DNA of 64,000 nucleotides from positions 5,001 to 69,000 of the forward strand of contig WEDG01009066.1 of the NCBI GenBank assembly GCA_017591395.1. Reading direction: 5' to 3'. The position numbers were made by a program, and so were the translations under genes. Below, one piece after another: positions 58,701-64,000 of the stretch; position 1 is the stretch's first letter; every line of letters begins with the position of its first letter. The notes under the pieces were generated by a model that was not told where the DNA came from, searched no databases, and worked only from the letters and a program-made list of their open reading frames with translations. This DNA comes from Schistocephalus solidus (taxonomy: Eukaryota; Platyhelminthes; Cestoda; Diphyllobothriidea; Diphyllobothriidae).

Positions 58701-59850
58701 AGGCAGATATGCAATCGAACGATTTCACGTAAATTAAAAAATGCTCCTTCAGGTTATGTAAGATAAAAAATGAGGACTATTAATAGAAATCTTCCAAACA
58801 GGCTGGTGCAAGCACTATAAGGCCACTTTTGTTGTGGCGAAATTCTTAATTTTACGAGATCTAACCGAGAAAAGCATAAATTAACCATTTGAAAACATAT
58901 GCAGAAAAGGCTGTTAACAGGAGAATTTTTGAAATGCGTTTTTTGCCAAGAAAAATTTAGTACCTTTTTAAGACATTCATCCAAACAGTTCGTAACAAAA
59001 CGGTTGAGTTCCTCAACTTTACTGAAAACCTCGAGGCCGTGCTTTTCAAGGAGGCGAATGGAACTTTGCAGACAGATTCCAAACGACTGCGAACGTAAAC
59101 AGGGGATGTTCCATTTTTCAACAAATACGCTGGCCTCTAAACGCGAGTATTCCGCTACAGGGAACTCGTCTACGGCGGAGATGGATAACTCAGCATCAGA
59201 TGCGGACTTCCTGTGATCGTGGTTTCGGGCATTTGAAAAGTTCGATCTTACCTATAAAATTAAAATTAAAAGAACGAATCATAGTTTAAAATGAGAAGTT
59301 TTTAATGAGAATTTTTAATTTCAGTTAAGCTCCGATACCTGAGTTGCAAAAATGTTGATGGACCAATATGCAAAGATCTAAAATATTAAAACTAACTGGG
59401 AAGGAATATTCTCGTGCCTACGAGCTGGTAGTAAAACCCATTTATATAGAATGAAAACCAAAGGGTTGCAGAAAATAATTTAATCTATTTGGTTCATACT
59501 TAAGAAATAAAAAAATCTACAAAGAATCCTTTCTATGGCTTTGTTAAGTGCAAACGAAATGGCACACCACACTATATTTTATTTCTCAGAAACACCAAGC
59601 GTGTGTGTTAATACAATATTTCCTATACTACAGAAGATTTTTCTTAAAGAAAATTTTCCTGAATGCTACAAAATTGGACACTTGCGTCTGAAGATTGCGC
59701 ATCCAGTATTCCATTAACCAGTATCGATATAGCAGAGTCAATGTCATTGTTTGCCGTAAGGAGAGCTTCTTCTATTCTAGATTCATTATCAAATCCCATA
59801 TGCAAGAGCTTTTGCACATTGGATTTAACGTCGGGACAGTCTACGCTCAT
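45723..59850 (-). CDS. USP24-like ubiquitin carboxyl-terminal hydrolase, N-terminal part (8 exons)
   Basis: The product would be a large deubiquitinase that removes ubiquitin from target proteins. Eight minus-strand exons were assembled by splice sites and homology: 59,680-59,850; 58,964-59,251; 58,125-58,474; 57,850-58,030; 55,994-56,134; 54,537-55,074; 47,784-47,998; 45,723-46,244. All intron phases from exon 2 on are mutually consistent. Together they encode about 800 residues: a UBA domain, then the helical region that in human USP24 (about 2,600 residues) precedes the USP catalytic domain. Landmarks shared with human USP24 include KKLLTSSAV, YHQRCRDR-like and EGQSAAAV against SGQSSTVI. 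The catalytic Cys/His boxes are not in these exons and must lie downstream. Introns carry Penelope, retrozyme-like and family A/B insertions. The symbol is given by homology. Confidence 0.85.
46676..46826. repeat. (TCA)n microsatellite in intron 7
   Basis: About 150 bp of TCA triplets with a few TTA, TCAGCA and TCTTCA interruptions. The poly-serine and poly-methionine frames here are artefacts. Confidence 0.95.
47085..47783. other. Intron 7 sequence without features
   Basis: No further repeat family or coding match was seen; a short degenerate GGGTTAGG run occurs near 47,546. Confidence 0.3.
47784..47998 (-). CDS. USP24-like exon 7
   Basis: Acceptor CCTTCCCCAG before 47,998 and donor GAG/GTAATT after 47,784; 215 nt, phase 1 in and 0 out. 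The peptide MSKIGELLRCLREQITLEDI TALWKCQEGQSAAAV ... QLDHLFSLIRE matches human DRIKGIIELLGSKLSLDELT KIWKIQSGQS ... QLNHLFVLIQK closely. This is the strongest single exon match. Confidence 0.9.
48100..48839. other. Intron 6 sequence without features
   Basis: Nothing recognisable. Confidence 0.3.
48840..49210 (-). repeat. Degenerate family B copies
   Basis: GTGGCGGCACGCGTAGACGG and GTGTGTGGTACGCGTAGACG mark two worn minus-strand copies, with ACGGTACTCCCACTCTGTTG between. Confidence 0.55.
49420..50120 (-). pseudogene. Penelope-like element 2, internally deleted
   Basis: Minus-strand reading: IVSFAVVSLFSSIPHDLAID (motif A region, with Ala where the catalytic Asp is expected), then YCQFDGTYYQKVKGSPMGYP and ISGLLAELVLHRLEE (motif B), then only ~45 bp before NGVFPAIKFTREAATRDTLP. 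The segment that normally carries the YVDD box (about 45-50 residues) is therefore missing. After a frame change come the linker YASYHPAVHKRSCVRPLYHR and LSYLYQFFRSNGYPTSFEKN. The endonuclease is not recognised. It lies in intron 6 of the USP24-like gene, in the same orientation as the gene. Confidence 0.85.
50121..51090. other. Intron 6 sequence, mostly featureless
   Basis: A family-B-like scrap (GTGCGCTGATGTGGCGTGG; CACCCCCCTCCCCTCC) lies at about 50,345-50,450. A poly-C run is at 51,066. Confidence 0.35.
51227..51269 (-). ncRNA. Decayed family F hammerhead
   Basis: Same stems as the intact copy (GGCGTA/TGCGTC, CGGT-AACA-ACTG, CAGCTG), but the core reads TTTATGA, GAAT and UA, so it should be inactive. 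Confidence 0.55.
51456..51499 (-). ncRNA. Intact type I hammerhead core in family F
   Basis: Minus strand: GGCGTA (51,494-51,499) pairs with TGCGTC (51,456-51,461) over six positions including two G-U; core CTGATGA (51,487-51,493); stem II CGGT-AAAA-ACTG flanked by U and U; GAAA (51,469-51,472); CAATG as a two-pair stem III; UC (51,462-51,463) at the cleavage position. It is the only one of the five family F copies with every core residue intact. The U-U pair at 10.1/11.1 is unusual. Confidence 0.6.
51598..51840 (+). repeat. Family F unit in inverted orientation
   Basis: The plus strand now carries hammerhead sense: GTTATCGCCAGTAGCAAGCT, GATATTCTAACCACACCAGC, TATATACCTCACTGCA and a hammerhead at 51,774-51,817 whose core is CTGATTA (G8 changed to T), with GAAA, CCGCTG and TC kept. 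Together with 51,091-51,597 it forms an inverted pair. Confidence 0.75.
51841..52330 (+). repeat. Degenerate family B/A sequence
   Basis: CCCTCTCCCCGCTCAGCCAT, GTCCGAGCCTGTCAGCCCG and ACTCGGCGTGGGAGCCAACG resemble family B; GTCTAGGTGTGCCAGCACAC and GGTTCAGCGCATCTACAACG resemble the 3' part of family A. Confidence 0.6.
52331..53277. other. Intron 6 sequence, no gene
   Basis: AT-rich, with nothing recognisable. Confidence 0.3.
53278..53460 (+). repeat. Family A copy, shortened
   Basis: GGACAGTTCGACCGTCGCG, GTGATTTGCGTGTGAATTAG, GACTTGCTCAGCATCTACTT and GACAAGACAGAGTCAA are in family A order. Confidence 0.75.
53585..53900 (+). repeat. Family B copy
   Basis: TCTCGTCAGTTGGCAACCTT, GCGCTGTGACGGATTTAAGG, CCACCCTCTCCCTCTCTGCC and GTCGACTGTCCGAGCCTGTC identify a moderately diverged copy. 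Confidence 0.75.
53901..54536. other. Intron 6 sequence next to exon 6, no feature
   Basis: No repeat or coding match recognised. Confidence 0.3.
54537..55074 (-). CDS. USP24-like exon 6
   Basis: Acceptor TTCTTATCTAAAG before 55,074 and donor GA/GTATGT after 54,537; 538 nt, phase 0 in and 1 out. It encodes GVQVFEMTTCLRVLCYRLAS, then DLLAILKLLFSVP, FKNRLLAISQLIDLL, a serine-rich insertion, and LHRLVRFETLMSWLKEKHVI. Human counterparts are VSIPELLSAVKLLCMRFQ and DTDRLLDWLVENSVL. Confidence 0.85.
55075..55993. other. Intron 5, no feature
   Basis: No coding or repeat match; short frames only. Confidence 0.3.
55994..56134 (-). CDS. USP24-like exon 5
   Basis: Acceptor CTTTTTTAG before 56,134 and donor CAG/GTTTTT after 55,994; 141 nt, phase 0/0. 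VDYLTTSCLLRYATWPMVRT and LWKLNNLTAEDLKRQ parallel human AEYLNSSVVQPMLDPVILTT followed by VRSVEEKDLKDK. Confidence 0.8.
56135..57849. other. Intron 4, no feature
   Basis: AT-rich; no exon with USP24 similarity and no shared repeat was seen. Confidence 0.3.
57850..58030 (-). CDS. USP24-like exon 4
   Basis: Acceptor TGCCCGTAAAG before 58,030 and donor GAT/GTAAGT after 57,850; 181 nt. It encodes IDEFNHWVPSLETDQTDADV then NFYLVNLINCFGICGGFSVL, matching human GWVVDLVNKFGELGGFAAI. Confidence 0.85.
58125..58474 (-). CDS. USP24-like exon 3
   Basis: Acceptor CTTTTAAAG before 58,474 and donor CAT/GTAAGTTC after 58,125; 350 nt. It begins LLTSSAVLTWDAETLEGVHN, directly continuing the KK of exon 2, as in human KKLLTSSAVHKW. 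It then has LELVVQLVAEFLKCVQ and a 25-30 residue insertion relative to human before YLNLIFDPECSYHQRCRDR. Intron 3 is only 94 nt. Confidence 0.9.
58964..59251 (-). CDS. USP24-like exon 2
   Basis: Acceptor TTTTAATTTTATAG before 59,251 and donor AAG/GTACTA after 58,964; 288 nt, phase 0/0. It encodes a Ser/Asp-rich lead-in, then DEFPVAEYSRLEASVFVEKW and IPCLRSQSFGICLQSSIRLL, ending CLDECLKK. This matches human USP24 EFPTTNLYELESRVLTDHW and the following helix, through to FKK. Confidence 0.85.
59680..59850 (-). CDS. USP24-like exon 1: start codon and UBA domain
   Basis: The ATG at 59,850-59,848 lies 11 nt after a strong acceptor (GCCCTTTGCAG, exon edge 59,861), so the messenger is either spliced to an upstream leader exon or trans-spliced. 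Residues 8-47 form a UBA domain: VQKLLHMGFDNESRIEEALL then TANNDIDSAISILVNG, with the MGF loop and the conserved DID...I.L helix. It parallels the UBA at the N-terminus of human USP24 (LLCMGFSDPATIRKAL). The 3' edge is uncertain: phase 0 is needed, and GT sites at 59,718 and 59,679 both fit but are weak. Confidence 0.8.
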
Positions 59851-59861
59851 CGGTGCGTCCT

Positions 59862-61340
59862 CTGCAAAGGGCAAAAAAAACAGTTCAAAAACAGACGTTT
59901 TCAAAGATTTTGACCTCAAGTGTACCAACTTATTTTTTACATATAAACAAGAAAATTGACAGTTGAGGCGGCAGGTAAATAAATAAATATGCTCTAATTT
60001 CGTCCTTAAAGAATAACGATCGTTTCTCGTTTAATAAAAAATTTAACCTTAATTTGGTGTGCTTTAATTGGAACAGCAGCTTCAATCATTACGACATAAT
60101 GTATTCCCTCTTACCTCCGACGATTACCACAAGAAAATAACGAGGATGGTTCTTAGTGAAGTATATTTTGATGTAGTTGGAAGATGGAATACAATTTTTA
60201 AGCTACTCCTCAGTAGTTTATTAGTCGTGATTAGCTTCTAGGTTTAAACTGATAAGCGAGTTTCATGGATATGCTTTGATATGCTGACAGAATCGGCATG
60301 GGTGGCAAATTAAGAAAACGTAGTTTTGGGATGGGAGCATTAGAATGAATGATCTGAAATATTAAAAACGATTTGATTAGAATTCTTTCAAGGGCATTTC
60401 ATTCAAAATTGGGTACTCGAAAACAGAAAACCTGCAAGTGCAGTAGGTCAGTGGTGATTGTGTGCTAATAAATAATGAAAAAAAGACTTATGTCACTTTA
60501 ACCAGGCAGGTTTTCGTCTTTTAACAAGTAAATCACAGCGTTTATGACTCTAGAGCAAACAGATTAATTGTATTTCACGTTTGGTTGTCGAGACACTTAC
60601 ACCGCGGTCATATATTACGGAAAGTTATTTTGTGTTTCTACTTCTTTTTATGCTTTCACTCTTCTTCATTAAAACAGACTATTGCATTTATATTTTAATA
60701 ATAAAGGTGACATATCAACCTTTTCCTCTTGACTATGGCCACCGTATAACATTCCACTAGTTGTACGGGATGGCTTAAATTTTAAAGAACGCTTTGGCGC
60801 GGTTCCAAGATCGTGTAGGTTAGACCCCGTGGCTGCGTGGAGGGACAGTGTCCGTTCCTTTATTAACCCTTTACGCACTCTTCCCGCCATGCTCTCATTA
60901 ACTCCCTGCTGTCCCTTGTCAGCAATTTCATGGCTCTTCCCCTAATTTTTGGATGTACTGCACTCCTCTCTGTTTGTTTAATTGAAATTTGAGTTTTCCT
61001 CACGCAGTTTGATCGTTTCCATGATACTTCTCGATGCTATGTTTGTATTTACTACCCGTTTTTACGTATTTCTATCTCAAAGCCTGGTTTGGAGTGGTGA
61101 ATTAACGAACGAACTTGTTCAGTTCGTTCTTAGTTAAAATTTATTCCTTATGTTTAACTTTATCGTATGTGTGCTAAACTCACCGTTTTCGATTGCTTTA
61201 CCGCATCGTAATGTGTGCAGGGAATGAAAAAAATTGTATATTTAAGGCCAAGATGCCCCCATCCTTACCGCAGGCACTGCATGTGATTTATTTTACACTA
61301 ATAGTGGAATCGCACTGCAAATACCGCATATTCTAGTTCT
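59862..61340. other. Region upstream of the USP24-like coding start
   Basis: The promoter and any non-coding leader exon should lie here or beyond, but no defined element can be named. A 73-codon minus-strand frame at 60,669-60,890 is unassigned. Confidence 0.3.
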
Positions 61341-61344
61341 CACA

Positions 61345-62010
61345 ACCTTTACCGGTGTCATGAGAGCATCAAGATGACCGGGAGTGGGTGCAGGCGTAGG
61401 TGGCTTAACTGGTTAAACAGTCCGTCTTCCCACGCCACACAAGCTTTGTCTTTGCCTAATGAAACTGTGTCTCACTCAAGAAAAACATATATGGCTTGAA
61501 TCAAAACTCGGTTAAACTGCAATTGAGGTCAAATTAGGCAGGAATCGTGGCAAGCTGAATCTCAGTAACCTTCAGTAGGCAGCCTACTTAGCCACGGCCT
61601 TTAGCGCATTGTGATGTTTACAAGCGCGCAACGTTGATGAGAATGGGGAATATGCGTTGAAACAATCAAAATTAGTCTTTTTTCACTCTCGCAGTCCTCA
61701 GTCTGCTGTCAGAGCCCGTCAGTAAGTTGCTGCATGTGTTGGTTGCAATGGCTGGCAGACCTATATAGCCATTGGCACGTGCCAAACACAAAATTTGGCT
61801 TCCATACAACAAAACAGGTAGTAATAAAAAGGATGCAAGTGTCCTAGTGACAAAATAAAGAACTAGCTACTGGCTATCACTCTCAATCAACTAGTCGGCT
61901 ACCACAGGAGCAACGATTCCTTGAACTAACTGGGAGCATGTAGTTGAATCGGCAGTTTATAACCTTCCAAGCCACAGTTTGATGCATGCCGTGACAGATA
62001 CAAATTCATT
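61345..62010 (+). repeat. Strongly degenerate family A and B copies
   Basis: CCGGTGTCATGAGAGCATCA and GTGCAGGCGTAGGTGGCTTA recall family A. GCCACGGCCTTTAGCGCATT, GTCAGAGCCCGTCAGTAAGT and AACCTTCCAAGCCACAGTTT recall family B. Confidence 0.6.
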
Positions 62011-62155
62011 AGATTTTTATATTTAAGGATCCACTGAATTGCAGTGGGAAAGCAGTGCCCAGCTTCGCACGACAAAAATGTTGAAGGTTGCAAGGTACGT
62101 AGATATTTATGCGTACCCAATCCTTTTCGTTTAATTCAAGCTTTTCAATAACTGC

Positions 62156-62156
<1 letters not shown>

Positions 62157-62200
<44 letters not shown>

Positions 62201-62220
62201 CACCATCATCATCATCATCA
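62157..62220. repeat. (ATA)n then (TCA)n microsatellite
   Basis: About 42 bp of ATA/TAA triplets followed by CACCATCATCATCATCATCA. Confidence 0.95.
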
Positions 62221-63079
62221 ATTCCTTTATGCGATATTTACAAGGGTACCGTCAATTTAAATAAAAACGTGTGATACATTTTCCAGTGAATTTGAAAACA
62301 AGCAAACACACGCTTTACACTGTTGAGTTTATGTTTATAAAATGGACAGTCTGTTAGGAAAACAGTTTGCAAACGGTTTAAAAAGCTCCTTTCAAATTTG
62401 TTTTAAGAGAAAAAGTGTGTGAGTGAGTAAGTATTAAAAGATAAAAACTGACGCTCTTGAGAAGCTAAGCATGTGTGTGGGACTGGACCGCCCTGAAGGT
62501 TAGACAAAATAGGGATACAAACTGTTCCTCGTCAAGTTAGAGTTCCTTGACAGTAGGAAGCTGTTCAATGCACGTGTAATCAAAATATTTTGGAGATTGC
62601 AGTCAAATAACTATCAAGGTGGTGTGATAGGTGGAATCTACCGTGATCGATCATAATTCGCTCAAAGTCCAAGTGAGGAGGGGGCAGTAAGGCTGCAGGG
62701 ATTATGAATGTGCTAAGAGGTGCGTCTGGGCTGACCGACGAGACCCTTATCACGGTGAAAATTTAATAATCCTTCGTGACCGTCAATTGATTGCTTGGGG
62801 TCGTAACGAGGAGATGACAGTTAAGGCCGTGAGGATCATCGATGCATGGGGAGGCAAGAGCGGTTGATTTATCAGCAAATTAAAAATAAGGGGTTGTAGA
62901 AATCTACGTGCACATTAGAAGTTGAACAAATGAAGAAAACCTTTTTTGACCTTAAATCCCAGAAGGAGCCTTTTTTAAGTGCATAAATTGAGTGTTCGGG
63001 AAAGAATCCGTCAAAAATTACTGTATCCTTTCGAAGGAAAGATGCTTATGTAATTGCAATTTAAATACTGGTTCTTCAG
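62221..63079. other. No recognisable gene
   Basis: Nothing recognised. Confidence 0.3.
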
Positions 63080-63870
63080 GCGATGACCTTAGGTCGAGGT
63101 AAAGAGTGTTCCACGAGAGTGCATATTTGGACTTAAAAATAAGCGTTTATGCGAAGAGTAAATAGGCAGCAAAATAAGCATCGAGGAATTACGCGGGACA
63201 TAAGACCGATCTGTTGGGGGTCTGAATATCAGAACGTGGAAGATTACGGCTGAACTTAATACTAAACAGAAAGTAAAGGTCATCATCGAGACTTCTAACC
63301 CATGCAAATTCAAGGCTTCCTAATGGAAATTACTTAGTATACAAACACGGGGAAGAATATTTCGTTAAAAACTCCCTGAACATTTCTAATTTTGCCGCAG
63401 CCACATGCAATCATTAGACGTAAATACGAGGAAAGGAAGAACAAGCATTTGATAAAGCTTAAGCTTTCTGCGCAAGTTTTATGGAAATAATATCTGCATG
63501 AGGTGATAAAGTGAGCTTATAAGTAAAAGTCAGTCCTATGTACTTTATAGTGGAGCGTTTTGAGAGTGGCCTTTTTTGAAAGATTTTGGTTTTAGGAAGC
63601 TTAACAGGGTCAAAACACACAAAACTGCACTTGGACGAAGAAAACTCCATCAGTGGAGGAAAACTTCATTTCGACTGCGTAAGCATATCACAGTTAATTT
63701 TACCAATGCAAATAGCTTTGATGTCTCTGGAATATAAATATACAAACTTAAAGTCATCGGCAGAAATGAACGGCTGCGGATTTCTGATTTCTTTGAACTA
63801 TCGATGATATCAAGAAGGAAGAGCAGCGGGCCCAGAGCCATACCTTGAAGACTCTACTTGTACTCGATTG
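63080..63870 (-). pseudogene. LINE-type reverse transcriptase remnant
   Basis: Minus-strand fragments in changing frames are in the order of a non-LTR reverse transcriptase. SLQGMALGPLLFLLDII (~63,855) corresponds to the PQG..LGPLLF motif. SADDFKFVYLYSRDIKA (~63,765) is the catalytic box with Ser in place of the usual F/Y. SKCSFVCFDP (~63,625) and STIKYIGLTFTYKLTLSPHA (~63,550) follow, as in CR1/jockey-like elements. Toward the 3' end, SVLIFRPPTD-like and RVQICTLVEHSLPRP words suggest the C-terminus of the same protein. Stops and frameshifts show it is dead. The 5' part lies beyond the window. Confidence 0.75.
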
Positions 63871-64000
63871 AGTGTCGGGAAGATATTACCAACCATGAAT
63901 TTGTGATAGTGGTTGGACAGTTAAGACCTGATGAATTCGAGTTTTCGAGGCCGGATGCCGAGGGTTTCAAAGTTTACTAAAAGATGTCTATGTGGCACCA

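Overview
This 64 kb window looks like nuclear DNA of a parasitic flatworm, most likely a diphyllobothriid-type tapeworm (Spirometra/Dibothriocephalus/Schistocephalus group). The reasons are: intron-rich, low gene density; degraded Penelope-like elements; a LINE-type reverse transcriptase fragment; retroelement tails with tandem C2H2 fingers of a kind I associate with these worms; and dense short interspersed repeats. The organism call is inference from content, not from a database match.

One real gene is recognisable. On the minus strand, from about 59.86 kb down to 45.72 kb, eight exons with compatible intron phases encode the N-terminal third of a USP24-type ubiquitin hydrolase: a UBA domain followed by the helical-repeat region. 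A ninth candidate exon lies at 15.8-16.0 kb; if it belongs, the intron between would be about 30 kb and full of repeats. The USP catalytic domain was not found here.

The rest is mobile and repetitive DNA. At the left end (1-1.1 kb) is a satellite with TTC-rich cores. Adjacent foldback hairpins lie at 2.24-2.46 kb. Regions 9.5-15.5, 21.6-22.3, 31.7-34.2 and 53.3-53.9 kb carry two dispersed families, here called A and B, together with zinc-finger retroelement tails. Two broken Penelope-like elements are at 16.45-17.83 and 49.42-50.12 kb, and a LINE RT remnant at 63.08-63.87 kb. A 1.2 kb microsatellite/polypurine block is at 24.7-25.9 kb. A dense tRNA-derived SINE cluster is at 38.9-40.9 kb.

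The most notable finding is that three different repeat families each carry a core that folds on paper as a type I hammerhead ribozyme. These are (1) the body of the tRNA-headed SINE, (2) a ~225 bp tandem repeat (family F) that resembles animal retrozymes, and (3) a single element at 40,956-41,044 beside AT repeats. Each has CUGANGA, GAAA and a UH cleavage position in the right order, with pairing stems I, II and III. Most copies are mutated; a few keep every core residue. A Pol III-type SINE head joined to a hammerhead is known from schistosomes (Sm-alpha), so this may be a related or convergent system in tapeworms.
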